From JAXDTI01 sp034090045 (GTDB lineage: Bacteria; Actinomycetota; Actinomycetes; Actinomycetales; Actinomycetaceae), in NCBI GenBank assembly GCA_034090045.1, contig JAXDTI010000009.1, positions 1 to 64,000 of the forward strand: DNA of 64,000 nt, written 5' to 3'. Both the position numbers and the translations under genes were made by a program. The notes beneath the pieces were generated by a model. That model did not search any database. It saw nothing but the letters and a program-made list of their open reading frames with translations, and was not told the DNA's origin. Position 1 is the first letter of the stretch. Every line of letters begins with the position of its first letter. Positions 7,520 through 16,876 of this stretch are shown one piece after another.

Positions 7520-8986
7520 GTGAATGCTAAAACTGAAACCCCCAATGCCGGCAAACTATCCGGTCTGGATAATTTTTTTGAGATAACGAAACGGGGCTCC
7601 ACGGTCTCCAGCGAGATTCGCGGTGGTCTGGTCACATTTTTTGCGATGGCCTATATTTTGGTCGTCAACCCCTCGATTTTGATTGCGGCTGCTGGCGCGG
7701 GCGGGGCTGAGACTATCACCCCCGCCGCTATTGCAGCCGGTACCGCCCTGGTCGGTGGTGTTATGACCATCCTGATGGGTGTGGTTGCCCGGTTCCCGAT
7801 GGCGCTCGCAGCCGGCATGGGTCTCAACGCCATGGTCTCCTTTACCCTGGTGCTCGGGCCTTTCGGCTTCACCTATGGCGAGGCGATGGGGCTGATTTTC
7901 TGGGAGGGTGTTGTTATCACGTTACTGGTAGTGACAGGTTTCCGTGAGGCAGTCTTTCGTGCGGTTCCGCCCCAGCTAAAGGTCGCTATTTCGGTTGGTA
8001 TCGGTCTGTTCATTACCCTGGTCGGTCTGATTAACGCCGGCGTGATTCGCGCAGGTGGCACCCCGGTGCAGCTCGGTATCGGCGGGTCCTTCTCAGGCTG
8101 GCCGATGCTGGTATTCGTGGTGGGCTTACTAATCACGATTGTGCTTTATATGCGTCACGTTCAGGCTGCTATCCTGATTGGCATCATTTCTTCTTCGATA
8201 CTGGCCGTTATTATCCAGGCTGTAGTCAAGATTCCGTTGATGACCGATGAGACCGGTGCCGTTGTGAATGAGACCGGCTGGACAAAGAACGTGCCGATGC
8301 TCAACGGATCCCCGATCCAGCTGCCCGATTTCGCGACTTTCGGTCAGGTCGATATTCTCGGTCCTTTCACTAATGGTCACAACCTGATTTCGGTGCTGCT
8401 ACTGATCTTCTCACTCATGTTGGCGGACTTCTTTGACACCATGGGCACTATGGTTGGTGTCGCCTCCGCCGGTGACTTGATTGACGAACAGGGCAATATC
8501 GAACGCACTCGCGAAATCTTGCTGATTGACTCGCTTTCGGCGTTGGCCGGCGGTTTGGGCGGCGTATCCTCTAACACCTCATACGTTGAATCTACCTCGG
8601 GTGTTGGTGCGGGTGCACGTACCGGCCTGTCCTCCGTGGTGGTGGGGGTGTGCTTCCTGCTCTCGATGTTCCTGGCACCGCTGGTGGAACTGGTGCCTGC
8701 CGAGGCCGCATCTACGGCGCTGGTGTTCGTCGGGTTCTTGATGATGACTCAGGTTGCCGACATTGACTGGACCGATCCGGAAAACGGCATCCCGGCGTTC
8801 CTGGCTATTGCGATGATGCCGTTTGCCTATTCGATTACCGCAGGCATCGGTTTCGGTTGCATAGCGTTCGTGCTGGTGAAGTTGGCTCGTGGAAAAATCA
8901 AGGATATTCATCCGCTGATGTGGGTGGTGTCGGTACTGTTCCTGATTTACTTCACCCTGGGTCCGATTCAGGCACTGATTGGCTGA
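7520..8986 (+). CDS. NCS2 family purine permease (AzgA-like)
   Basis: This 488-residue polytopic membrane protein has about 12-14 hydrophobic segments and typical AzgA-type signatures: GLNAMVSFTL near residue 100, LADFFDTMGTMVGVA near residue 300, and GLGGVSSNTSYVESTSGVGAGARTGL near residue 350. Members take up guanine, hypoxanthine, adenine or xanthine with protons; the exact substrate cannot be read from sequence. Translation starts at GTG 7520, with AGGAAG about 11 nt upstream. A strong terminator follows at 9001-9038. Salvaged purines would feed the nucleotide pool also served by guaA and prs in this window. Confidence 0.88.
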   Translation: MNAKTETPNAGKLSGLDNFFEITKRGSTVSSEIRGGLVTFFAMAYILVVNPSILIAAAGAGGAETITPAAIAAGTALVGGVMTILMGVVARFPMALAAGMGLNAMVSFTLVLGPFGFTYGEAMGLIFWEGVVITLLVVTGFREAVFRAVPPQLKVAISVGIGLFITLVGLINAGVIRAGGTPVQLGIGGSFSGWPMLVFVVGLLITIVLYMRHVQAAILIGIISSSILAVIIQAVVKIPLMTDETGAVVNETGWTKNVPMLNGSPIQLPDFATFGQVDILGPFTNGHNLISVLLLIFSLMLADFFDTMGTMVGVASAGDLIDEQGNIERTREILLIDSLSALAGGLGGVSSNTSYVESTSGVGAGARTGLSSVVVGVCFLLSMFLAPLVELVPAEAASTALVFVGFLMMTQVADIDWTDPENGIPAFLAIAMMPFAYSITAGIGFGCIAFVLVKLARGKIKDIHPLMWVVSVLFLIYFTLGPIQALIG

Positions 8987-9000
8987 TTAAGAAACAAAGC

Positions 9001-9038
9001 AAAACAGCGGGGCGGTCAAAAAACCGCCCCGCTGTTTT
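9001..9038. terminator. Bidirectional rho-independent terminator
   Basis: A 16-bp perfect stem (left arm 9001-9016, right arm 9023-9038) has a GC-rich core, a CAAAAA loop, an A-run on the left and a T-run on the right. It lies between the permease gene and the convergent fumarase gene and can serve both. Confidence 0.9.
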
Positions 9039-9120
9039 AATTGCGGTCAGCAACCGCTATCTGTGTAAATAGCGACCCGCAGCTATGCAGCTTGAGTAAA
9101 AGGTATTTGGGTTTTTCTGC

Positions 9121-10797
9121 TCATAGCCCCGGGCGTTTCCCGATAGTAACCGAAACCTCACCGGAGTGCGCAAAGAAGTCATTACCTTTATCGTCAACTA
9201 CGATGAATGCCGGGAAGTTCTCGACTTCGACTTTCCAAATCGCCTCCATGCCGAGCTCCGGGTACTCCAAAACCTCGATGTGTTTGATGCAGTCCTCGGC
9301 GAGCTGTGCGGCAGGGCCGCCAATCGAACCGAGATAGAACCCACCGTATTTTTGGCAGGCATCCGTTACCTGTTTAGAGCGGTTGCCTTTCGCTAGCATC
9401 ACCATCGAGCCGCCGAGGGACTGGAACTCGTCCACATACGGATCCATGCGTGCCGCCGTGGTTGGTCCAAAAGACCCCGAAGGCATACCCTCCGGCGTTT
9501 TTGCAGGTCCCGCATAGTATACCGGGTGGTCTTTCATGTACTGCGGCATCCCCTCGCCCCGGTCAATACGTTCCTTAATCTTCGCGTGGGCGATGTCGCG
9601 AGCAACAATAATCGTGCCGGTCAGGCTCAGCCTGGTTTTGATCGGATACCTGGAGAGAATCGCACGAATCTCATCCATCGGCAGGTTCAGGTCAATCTCC
9701 ACTACCTCGTCACCGGGGTTGTGCCCGATCTCCGCCTCGGTGGTTTCGGGAACGAAACGTCCTGGATTGAACTCCAACTGTTCCAGGAAAATACCTTCCG
9801 GAGTGATTTTTGCTTTCGCCTGGCGGTCGGCAGAACAGGAAACCGCGATCGCTACCGGCAACGAGGCGCCGTGCCGCGGCAGACGCACCACCCGCACGTC
9901 GTGACAGAAATACTTGCCACCGAACTGCGCGCCGATACCGATTTGTCGTGTCATCTCCAACACCTCGTCCTCCATCTGGTGGTCACGGAAACCGTAGCCT
10001 TCCTCACCGCCATGATCTGGCAGTTCATCGAGGTAATGAGCGGAGGCATACTTCGCGGTCTTCAACGCATACTCCGCTGAGGTTCCGCCAATAACAATCG
10101 CCAAATGGTAGGGGGGACACGCCGCGGTACCCAGGGAACGCACCTTTTCCTCGATAAAGGGCATCATCGAGTCGGGGTTCAAAATCGCTTTCGTCATCTG
10201 ATACAGGTACGACTTATTCGCTGAGCCGCCGCCCTTGGACATAAATAGGAAGTGGTATTCCAGCTCCTCACCGGGTTTCGTCTCCGCATACAACTCGATT
10301 TGTGCCGGCAGGTTCGTTCCGGTGTTTCTCTCCTCATACATGCTCAACGGCGCGTTCTGCGAATAGCGTAGATTGTATTTCTCGTAGGCGTTCTGTACCC
10401 CCTGAGACAGCGCCCGCTCATCGGTTCCGGGTGTCAAAACGTGTTGGCCGCGTTCCCCCTTAATAATTGCGGTTCCGGTGTCCTGACACATCGGCAGCAC
10501 GCCTTCGGCTGCGATATTGGCGTTTCGCAGCAGGGTTTTCGCCACGAAACGGTCATTTGGTGAAGCCTCCGGGTCGTCAATTATTTTCGCCACCTGTTCC
10601 AGGTGCGAAGTGCGCAAATAGTGGTTTATGTCATGGAAAGCTGCCTCCGATAGCAGGGTTAGCGCCTCATCCGAAACTTTCAGGAACTGCATCCCATCGG
10701 GGCCTGCCACAACCTCAACCCCGTCGGTGCTCAACAGCCGATACTCGGTCTGGTCCGGTCCCAGCGGCAACATGTCCCGATATTTCACTTCACCCAT
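9121..10797 (-). CDS. fumA: Class I (4Fe-4S) fumarate hydratase
   Basis: The 558-residue enzyme interconverts fumarate and malate in the cytoplasm. It is the oxygen-sensitive iron-sulfur class, with both alpha and beta regions in one chain. Probable cluster ligands are Cys104 (PMCQDTGTA), Cys227 (ACPPYH) and Cys321 (SCSADRQAK). The C-terminal beta part contains GPTTAARMDPYV and KGNRSK. AGGAG lies about 7 nt upstream of the ATG. It is divergent from icd, so the palindrome at 10890-10901 lies in the shared upstream region. Having a class I rather than class II enzyme fits a facultatively anaerobic life. Confidence 0.95.
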   Translation of the reverse strand: MGEVKYRDMLPLGPDQTEYRLLSTDGVEVVAGPDGMQFLKVSDEALTLLSEAAFHDINHYLRTSHLEQVAKIIDDPEASPNDRFVAKTLLRNANIAAEGVLPMCQDTGTAIIKGERGQHVLTPGTDERALSQGVQNAYEKYNLRYSQNAPLSMYEERNTGTNLPAQIELYAETKPGEELEYHFLFMSKGGGSANKSYLYQMTKAILNPDSMMPFIEEKVRSLGTAACPPYHLAIVIGGTSAEYALKTAKYASAHYLDELPDHGGEEGYGFRDHQMEDEVLEMTRQIGIGAQFGGKYFCHDVRVVRLPRHGASLPVAIAVSCSADRQAKAKITPEGIFLEQLEFNPGRFVPETTEAEIGHNPGDEVVEIDLNLPMDEIRAILSRYPIKTRLSLTGTIIVARDIAHAKIKERIDRGEGMPQYMKDHPVYYAGPAKTPEGMPSGSFGPTTAARMDPYVDEFQSLGGSMVMLAKGNRSKQVTDACQKYGGFYLGSIGGPAAQLAEDCIKHIEVLEYPELGMEAIWKVEVENFPAFIVVDDKGNDFFAHSGEVSVTIGKRPGL

Positions 10798-10889
10798 CGT
10801 TAACTCCTCGTCGAGTGGAAAAACCTACATATCCAGCCTAGTCTAAGCGTCCACCGCAGGTACGGGGACGGCAAATTGTTCCAAAATGT

Positions 10890-10907
10890 CTCGATATCGA
10901 GTAATCT
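10890..10907 (+). promoter_or_regulatory. Palindromic operator candidate plus -10 upstream of icd
   Basis: The perfect 12-bp palindrome CTCGATATCGAG (10890-10901) runs straight into TAATCT, a -10-like element (10902-10907). The same arrangement occurs before mdh (22094) and marR (31270). It is probably a repressor site in the promoter spacer. It also lies upstream of the divergent fumarase gene. Confidence 0.55.
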
Positions 10908-10984
10908 GGTTTTGAAAGCATTTACTAGGTCATGGTCGCTGTGGATTTCGACCTCACCGTGACCTTTGGAGAAAGGCGAAAGCA

Positions 10985-12202
10985 ATGGCGAAAATCAAGG
11001 TACACGGTCCGGTAGTTGAACTTGACGGCGATGAGATGACTCGAATCATCTGGCAGGATATCCGTGAGAAACTCATCAAACCCTATCTCGATGTTGATTT
11101 ACGCTACTACGACCTGGGAATCCAACATCGAGATGCGACCGATGACCAGGTGACCATCGACGCGGCGAATGCCATTAAGGAACACGGCGTAGGTGTGAAA
11201 TGCGCGACTATCACTCCCGATGAGGCGCGTGTCGAGGAGTTCGGATTGAAGAAGATGTGGAAGTCGCCCAACGGCACCATCCGTAACATCCTGGGTGGCG
11301 TGATTTTCCGCGAACCAATAATCATGAGCAATGTTCCGCGCCTGGTGCCCGGTTGGACAAAACCGATTGTAGTTGCCCGTCACGCTTTCGGGGACCAGTA
11401 CAAGGCCACTGATTTCAAGGTTCCTGGTGCCGGCACCGTGACCATAACCTGGGTCCCGGAGAACGGCGGAGAGCCGATTCGTCACGAGATTATTCGGATG
11501 CCGGAAGCCGGCGGTGTCACCATGGGAATGTATAACTTCAACGATTCGATTCGTGACTTCGCGCACGCGTGTTTCAACTATGCGCTGGATCGTAAATACC
11601 CCGTGTACCTGTCCACCAAGAACACGATTTTGAAAGCTTACGATGGTCAGTTCAAGGACATCTTCGCTGAAGTTTACGAGGACGAATACCGCGCCAAGTT
11701 TGAGGCAGCAGGGCTGCTTTATGAGCACCGCCTGATTGATGATATGGTAGCCAGCTCGCTGAAGTGGGAAGGTGGCTACATCTGGGCGTGCAAGAACTAT
11801 GACGGTGACGTACAGTCCGACACCGTGGCACAGGGCTTCGGTTCGCTGGGTCTGATGACCTCGGTACTGATGACCCCCGATGGTCGCACCGTCGAGGCGG
11901 AGGCTGCCCACGGCACCGTGACCCGCCACTATCGAGCTTGGCAGCGCGGAGAAAAAACCTCCACCAATCCGATTGCCTCGATATACGCCTGGACTCGCGG
12001 ACTGGCGCATCGCGGCAAGCTAGACAACACCCCGGAGGTTATCGAGTTCGCTGAGACACTCGAAGATGTCATAATCAAGACTGTCGAGGGCGGCCAGATG
12101 ACGAAAGACCTGGCGCTGCTGGTAGGAGGGAACGCTCAGTGGCTGTCCTCCGAAGATTTCATGGCAGCGTTGGATGAGAACCTGCAGGCTCGACTGAAGT
12201 AG
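10985..12202 (+). CDS. icd: NADP-dependent isocitrate dehydrogenase (homodimeric, eukaryotic-like type)
   Basis: The 405-residue enzyme oxidises isocitrate to 2-oxoglutarate, making NADPH. It belongs to the ~400-residue homodimeric subfamily. Signatures are ELDGDEMTRIIW at the N-terminus, KSPNGTIRNILGG near residue 95 (isocitrate-binding Ser/Asn/Arg), the metal-site region LIDDMVASSLKWEGGYIWACKNYDGDVQSD near 255, and AAHGTVTRHYR near 310 with the NADP-binding His/Arg. AGGCG precedes the ATG by about 7 nt. A long hairpin at 12218-12250 separates it from pfkA. Confidence 0.95.
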   Translation: MAKIKVHGPVVELDGDEMTRIIWQDIREKLIKPYLDVDLRYYDLGIQHRDATDDQVTIDAANAIKEHGVGVKCATITPDEARVEEFGLKKMWKSPNGTIRNILGGVIFREPIIMSNVPRLVPGWTKPIVVARHAFGDQYKATDFKVPGAGTVTITWVPENGGEPIRHEIIRMPEAGGVTMGMYNFNDSIRDFAHACFNYALDRKYPVYLSTKNTILKAYDGQFKDIFAEVYEDEYRAKFEAAGLLYEHRLIDDMVASSLKWEGGYIWACKNYDGDVQSDTVAQGFGSLGLMTSVLMTPDGRTVEAEAAHGTVTRHYRAWQRGEKTSTNPIASIYAWTRGLAHRGKLDNTPEVIEFAETLEDVIIKTVEGGQMTKDLALLVGGNAQWLSSEDFMAALDENLQARLK

Positions 12203-12217
12203 CAGTCGTTTACTTCG

Positions 12218-12250
12218 CCCTTGAACCGATTTCGTGAATCGATTCGAGGG
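12218..12250 (+). terminator. Long hairpin downstream of icd
   Basis: A 14-base left arm (12218-12231) pairs with 12237-12250, with one mismatch and one G-T pair, around a TCGTG loop. A T-run (CCTTTTTT, up to 12270) comes about 14 nt later, further than in a standard terminator. It may act as a weak terminator between icd and pfkA or shape the pfkA leader. The core GAATCGATTC is itself a dyad. Confidence 0.45.
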
Positions 12251-12301
12251 TGGGCGATAACACCTTTTTTCGTCTTGATACCGGCGACACGACTTGCACC
12301 G

Positions 12302-12318
12302 CCAACTAAATTAGTTGG
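12302..12318. promoter_or_regulatory. Perfect 17-bp palindrome upstream of pfkA
   Basis: CCAACTAA-A-TTAGTTGG is a perfect dyad of two 8-bp arms, 25 bp before the pfkA start and just ahead of its GAGGAG ribosome site. It could be an operator for an unidentified regulator, or a small hairpin in the leader. Confidence 0.5.
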
Positions 12319-12343
12319 TAGGGCGAAAAGTTGAGGAGCGGTA

Positions 12344-14644
12344 ATGACAGAAAAAATCGGTGTACTTACTTCCGGCGGTGACGCGCAGGGCATGAACGCG
12401 GCGGTCCGGTCGGTGGTGCGGTCTGCCTTAAAAGCCGGAGCCGTACCGTATGCGATTATGGAGGGCTGGCAGGGCGCGATCGACGGTGGCACCGCCATTA
12501 AGGAGATGAGCTGGGGGGATGTTTCCTCAATCCTGAACAAGGGCGGTACCGTGATTGGCACCGCACGCAGCCGAGACTTTCGGGAACGCTCCGGCATGAA
12601 GATTGCTGCACTGCACCTGCTTGAAGCCGGCATCGACAAAATGATAATCATTGGTGGGGATGGTTCGCTCTCCGGTGCCGATGAGTTCCGGGCTCTGTGG
12701 CCCCAGTTTGTTCAGGAGCTACAGGCGGAAGGAAAAATATCTGCCGAGGTTGCCCAACAGCATGGCGAATTGGCGATCGCTGGGATTGTCGGCTCTATCG
12801 ATAACGACCTGGTCGGCTCAGATATGACTGTCGGAACTGACTCGGCGTTGCACCGTATCCTGACAGCCATTGACGAGCTCAGCTCCACCGCTGCGTCTCA
12901 CCAGCGGACATTTGTTGTCGAGGTTATGGGTCGTCACTGTGGATACCTGCCGTTGATGGCGGCAGTCGCGGGCGGATGTGACTATGTTTTCATCCCGGAG
13001 TTGCCGCCCGCTGACGGTTGGGAGGCCGATTTGGCTGAGACCTTGCGTATCGGTCGCGAAGCGGGGAGACGTGAGTCGATTGTGCTGGTCGCGGAGGGTG
13101 CAGTGGATCGGCACGGCGAGAAGATCGATGCCATGCGAGTCGCCGAAGCCTTAAAAGGTCTCACCGAAGAGGATCCGAAAGTAACAATACTGGGACACGT
13201 TCAACGTGGCGGTACCCCGAGCGCCTATGACCGCTGGATGCCGACCGTGCTCGGTTTTGCGGCTGTAAATGAGGTGCTCAGCCAAAACGATGACCCGGTG
13301 ATTCTCGGTGTGCATCATAACCGCTTAACCCGGTTGCCGCTGGTTCCCACAATCGCTAACACCCGAAAAGCGGGGGAACTGATTGCCGAGGGCAAATATA
13401 AGGAGGCGGTGCTCTCCCGAGGAGATTCATTCGCCCGCATGATTCGTATAAACGAAGTACTTTCCACTCCGCCGGGTGACACCCAAAACACCCGTTTTGG
13501 GGTGCCGGAACTGACCGGCGGGGATCTGGATCGGCTGCCCTCCTGCGACCCGGAGCAGCTTGCGGGTCGCAGGGTCGGCATTATCCATATCGGGGGTTTG
13601 GCTCCCGGAATGAATGTGGCTGCCCGGGCGGCGGTGCGTGCCGGCATTTCGATGGGGTTCACGATGCTGGGAATCGGGGATTCTTTCGATGGGCTGATTG
13701 ACGGTGAGGTTCGTGAACTCGGTTGGGAAGACGTCGAAGGTTGGGGTTTTTCCGGTGGCGCTGAACTGGGTACTCGCCGTGAAATCCCCGACGTCAAAGA
13801 CTATTACGCAATCGGCAGGGCGATCGAGAACAGCCGCATCGATGCGCTCATGATTATTGGCGGCATCAACGGATATATCGCCATGAAAGAGATGGTGGCT
13901 TCACGGGACCGCTATCCGGCCTTTAATATCCCGATACTGTGTGTGCCGGCCTCGATAGACAACAATATGCCGGGCGCGGAGCTCTCTATCGGCGCAGATT
14001 CGGCTTTGAATAATGCGGTGTGGGCACTCGACCGTATAAAGGAGTCGGCTGCGGCTTCGCAGCGCTGTTTCGTTGCGGACGCGATGGGACGTAACTGTGG
14101 CTACCTGGCGTTCATGTCGGGTTTGGCTGCGGGAGCGGAGCGCGTGTACCTGGATGAGGACGATAACCGCCTTGAGGTTATTTACCAGGATGCGAAACAG
14201 ATGCGTGCCGCTTTCGAGAAGGGCAGACGCCTGTTCTTAGTGGTTCGTAACGAAAACGCCGGCGGGCTATACGACCGCGAGTTCATGGCGCGCGTTTTCG
14301 AACAGGAAGGCGAGGATGTCTATGATGTGCGGCATTCTGCGCTCGGGCATTTGCAGCAGGGTGGTGCACCAAGTCCCTATGACCGGATTTTGGCGACTCG
14401 CCTGGTTTTTGACGGAATTGAAGAGCTCGCCAGGCAGGTTGCTACCGGCAGCGCGGATGCCAAATTTATCGGTTTGACCAGCAACGGTATCGAATGTCAG
14501 GACGTTTCGGCAATGGATGCCCAAATGGATTGGCAGGTTCGCCGCCCTCGCGATCAATGGTGGATGGAGTTGCAGCCACTGATCCCGGTTGTTTCACTGG
14601 CTGAGGACACCACTGACGTGACGGCTCTCGATATTATCGATTGA
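12344..14644 (+). CDS. pfkA: Duplicated (eukaryote-style) ATP 6-phosphofructokinase
   Basis: This 766-residue protein contains two tandem PFK domains, about twice the usual bacterial length. The N-terminal half has an intact active site: SGGDAQGMNA (10-19), GGDGS (104-108, with Gly after Asp as in ATP-using enzymes), GSIDND (150-155, catalytic Asp) and EVMGRHCGY. The C-terminal half keeps the fold (PGMN, MGRNCGY, GHLQQGG) but has IGGING in place of the ATP motif and SIDNN in place of the catalytic Asp pair. It is therefore probably regulatory, as in eukaryotic PFK. GAGGAG precedes the ATG by 7 nt. The gene is followed within 20 bp by a PfkB-family kinase gene. Confidence 0.93.
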   Translation: MTEKIGVLTSGGDAQGMNAAVRSVVRSALKAGAVPYAIMEGWQGAIDGGTAIKEMSWGDVSSILNKGGTVIGTARSRDFRERSGMKIAALHLLEAGIDKMIIIGGDGSLSGADEFRALWPQFVQELQAEGKISAEVAQQHGELAIAGIVGSIDNDLVGSDMTVGTDSALHRILTAIDELSSTAASHQRTFVVEVMGRHCGYLPLMAAVAGGCDYVFIPELPPADGWEADLAETLRIGREAGRRESIVLVAEGAVDRHGEKIDAMRVAEALKGLTEEDPKVTILGHVQRGGTPSAYDRWMPTVLGFAAVNEVLSQNDDPVILGVHHNRLTRLPLVPTIANTRKAGELIAEGKYKEAVLSRGDSFARMIRINEVLSTPPGDTQNTRFGVPELTGGDLDRLPSCDPEQLAGRRVGIIHIGGLAPGMNVAARAAVRAGISMGFTMLGIGDSFDGLIDGEVRELGWEDVEGWGFSGGAELGTRREIPDVKDYYAIGRAIENSRIDALMIIGGINGYIAMKEMVASRDRYPAFNIPILCVPASIDNNMPGAELSIGADSALNNAVWALDRIKESAAASQRCFVADAMGRNCGYLAFMSGLAAGAERVYLDEDDNRLEVIYQDAKQMRAAFEKGRRLFLVVRNENAGGLYDREFMARVFEQEGEDVYDVRHSALGHLQQGGAPSPYDRILATRLVFDGIEELARQVATGSADAKFIGLTSNGIECQDVSAMDAQMDWQVRRPRDQWWMELQPLIPVVSLAEDTTDVTALDIID

Positions 14645-14658
14645 GAGGCATAACTGAT

Positions 14659-15597
14659 TTGACAGAGCTGACCCCTGCCTCTGAACCGATTGTGGTCATC
14701 GGCGAATCAGTTATGGATTTGGTTGTCTCCGGTGACCAGAGTGCTGCCCACCCCGGCGGGTCACCGGCGAATGTTGCTCTCGGGTTGGGACGCCTGCGGG
14801 TTCCAGTGTGTTTCCTCACCGAGCTAGGCACAGATGATTACGGTCGCCAAATCTGTGATCACCTGCGCGGTAACGGTGTCCATTTGAGCGTTGCCGAGAT
14901 TGGTACGACTGCCAGCGCCGCCGCTGTTATCGACCCAGTCACCGGCTCAGCGCACTACGATTTCAAGGTCACTTGGTCGCTCACCTCCGGGCTGCCTGCA
15001 GATATTTCCGAGGCTGCGCATCTGCATACCGGCTCAATCGCCTCGGTTATGGAGCCGGGAGCCCGGGTGGTCGCCGATTTGCTGAGCACCTCCCGCAAAA
15101 CTGCCACAATCAGCTATGACCCGAATGTGCGTCCCTCGCTTATTGTCGATGGTGACGCGGTGCGGCGACGCATCGCGAAGCTGATTGCTCTGGCTGATAT
15201 CGTGAAATGTTCCGATGAGGACCTGGAGTATATCGCCCCCGGTTTATCTGCTGAACAGGCTGCCCAGTGCTGGCTAGATGACGGAGCGGCACTGGTGGTA
15301 ATCACCATGGGAGGTTCCGGGGCCCTGCTGGCTGGGCGAGCCGAGACCGTGACTGTTCCGGTGCGAGAGGTGGCGGTGTCAGACACTGTGGGTGCGGGCG
15401 ACAGCTTCATGTCCGCACTGTTAGCATGGCTGTTCAAGCATGACTATTTGGGGATTGCGAATCGTGTGCGCCTGGCCTCGATTACCGGTGCCGATCTGTG
15501 TGCTCTCGGAGATTTTTGCACCCGGGTGGCGGCGGTTACGGTTTCGCGTTCCGGAGCAAATCCGCCCTATCTTGACGAAGTGAGAGCGCCTTTGTGA
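14659..15597 (+). CDS. PfkB/ribokinase-family sugar kinase, probable fructokinase
   Basis: The 312-residue protein shows the PfkB family signature at both ends: HPGGSPANVALGLGRL near residue 30, and DTVGAGDSFMSALL near residue 245, where the GAGD Asp is the catalytic base. Length and sequence fit fructokinases that make fructose 6-phosphate from fructose; substrate assignment is by family resemblance and context. The start is taken as TTG 14659, with GAGAGG at 14643-14648; a TTG at 14641 overlapping the pfkA stop is the alternative. The 3' end overlaps the convergent AGE-family gene by 62 bp. Coupling to pfkA would place both steps from fructose to fructose 1,6-bisphosphate in one transcript. 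Confidence 0.82.
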   Translation: MTELTPASEPIVVIGESVMDLVVSGDQSAAHPGGSPANVALGLGRLRVPVCFLTELGTDDYGRQICDHLRGNGVHLSVAEIGTTASAAAVIDPVTGSAHYDFKVTWSLTSGLPADISEAAHLHTGSIASVMEPGARVVADLLSTSRKTATISYDPNVRPSLIVDGDAVRRRIAKLIALADIVKCSDEDLEYIAPGLSAEQAAQCWLDDGAALVVITMGGSGALLAGRAETVTVPVREVAVSDTVGAGDSFMSALLAWLFKHDYLGIANRVRLASITGADLCALGDFCTRVAAVTVSRSGANPPYLDEVRAPL

Positions 15598-16876
15598 AAC
15601 ACGGGGTGAGCGGCATTATCGGCATTAACATCGCCTGTGCAGCATGATAGATGTCGGGTTTCCCCGGCCAGGTTGCGGCATTCGGCAGGTTGTTTTCGTC
15701 AAGTTCATGTCGCCAGTGACCAGGCTGCTCAATCAGGAAGTGACGCGCGTATTCACACAGTTCAACGAGCAGTCGTTCACATTCGTTTGTGCGTGACGTA
15801 TCGCCGATTTGCTGGAAGTAGCGGGCAAAAACGGCAGCAGCGTCAATCCCCTCACAGATCGTCCAATGCATCCGTTGCCGCACCACCGGTTTCCCGGAAA
15901 AATCGGTTGTATAGACAATGCCGGGAGCCTGCCCGTTAGCTCCGCTGCTCCACCCGTCACTCACGGCGCGACTAAACACTTTATAGGCTATCTCGGGCAG
16001 GTGGGTCCAAGACTGCACCGGGTATTGTGCTTCAGACAGTATCCCGGTTCGGGTCTGAGACGGCAGGGCAGCTATCGCCGCCCACGTTTGCAGTGCCAAA
16101 CGGGACCATTCCAAACCATGTCCCGGTGTCGCCCCGAAAGGGCGGAAGGGGTCGGCGGGGCGCTCGCGGTTATAGTCGGGCAGGAATTCCCAGTCCCTCG
16201 TGAAATGCTCACCGATTCGCCACGACAGCTTTTCTGACTGCGTAAATATGAACCGTATGACACCGAGGCTGCGGGAGAGCCACCGAGTTTCGGCACTCAC
16301 ATCCCAGGCTGCCAGCATCGCCTCCACGGTGTGCATATTCGCATTCGCGCCCCGGTAGTCCTCGGTTTCGGTAAACTCTCGGTTCCAGGATTCCCTGGTC
16401 AAGCCAACAGTAGTATCCCAAAAGTGTTCCTCGTGAGCCGCAATCGCTCGCCGATACAGTTGCTCTGCCCCCGCAATCCCAGCCAGTCGTCCCGAACATG
16501 CCGCTAACAGCACGAACGCGTGAGCGTATCCTTCTTTGCGTTCGCCACTTTCTGGAATCGGGGTGCCGAAGCCGTCTAGCGCGGAGTAGAACCCGCCGAA
16601 ATCAGGGTCGTAAAATAACTGATTCAACGCCTGGATGCCGTACTCGGCAAGTTCTTTGCCTCGTGTGCTTCCTAGCTCAGCGGCGAGAGCAAAAACGTGA
16701 GTCATTCGACAGTTGATCCACAGTTGCCGCCCTGCGGCTTCATCGACCTCTCCGTCGGCATCGAGACTACCAAACCCCACCGATGTTTTAGCTCTGGCAC
16801 CAAAATCGCACAGTGCCGCAAATTCTGCACGTGCCCACTTGGAGTCGTTTGCGCTAAAGGGAGAATAATCAACCAT
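15536..16876 (-). CDS. AGE-family sugar epimerase/isomerase
   Basis: The 446-residue protein belongs to the N-acylglucosamine 2-epimerase superfamily of (alpha/alpha)6-barrel enzymes, which includes mannose isomerases, cellobiose epimerases and YihS-type aldose-ketose isomerases. Visible signatures are RMTHVFALAAELG near residue 55, KEGYAHAFVLLAA near 115, YRGANANMHTVEAMLAAWD near 175, and GATPGHGLEWSRLAL near 245, with the expected active-site His residues. A mannose-to-fructose isomerase would fit the neighbouring fructokinase, but this is inference. The start MVDYS is chosen because AGGAGG lies 10 nt upstream. It is divergent from the sugar ABC genes and convergent with the kinase gene. 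Confidence 0.8.
   Translation of the reverse strand: MVDYSPFSANDSKWARAEFAALCDFGARAKTSVGFGSLDADGEVDEAAGRQLWINCRMTHVFALAAELGSTRGKELAEYGIQALNQLFYDPDFGGFYSALDGFGTPIPESGERKEGYAHAFVLLAACSGRLAGIAGAEQLYRRAIAAHEEHFWDTTVGLTRESWNREFTETEDYRGANANMHTVEAMLAAWDVSAETRWLSRSLGVIRFIFTQSEKLSWRIGEHFTRDWEFLPDYNRERPADPFRPFGATPGHGLEWSRLALQTWAAIAALPSQTRTGILSEAQYPVQSWTHLPEIAYKVFSRAVSDGWSSGANGQAPGIVYTTDFSGKPVVRQRMHWTICEGIDAAAVFARYFQQIGDTSRTNECERLLVELCEYARHFLIEQPGHWRHELDENNLPNAATWPGKPDIYHAAQAMLMPIMPLTPCFTKALSLRQDRADLLRNAKP

Noticed and set aside
11099..12010. 303-codon open frame opposite icd
   Set aside because: icd is complete with all catalytic motifs; the antisense frame has no ribosome site and no recognisable family.
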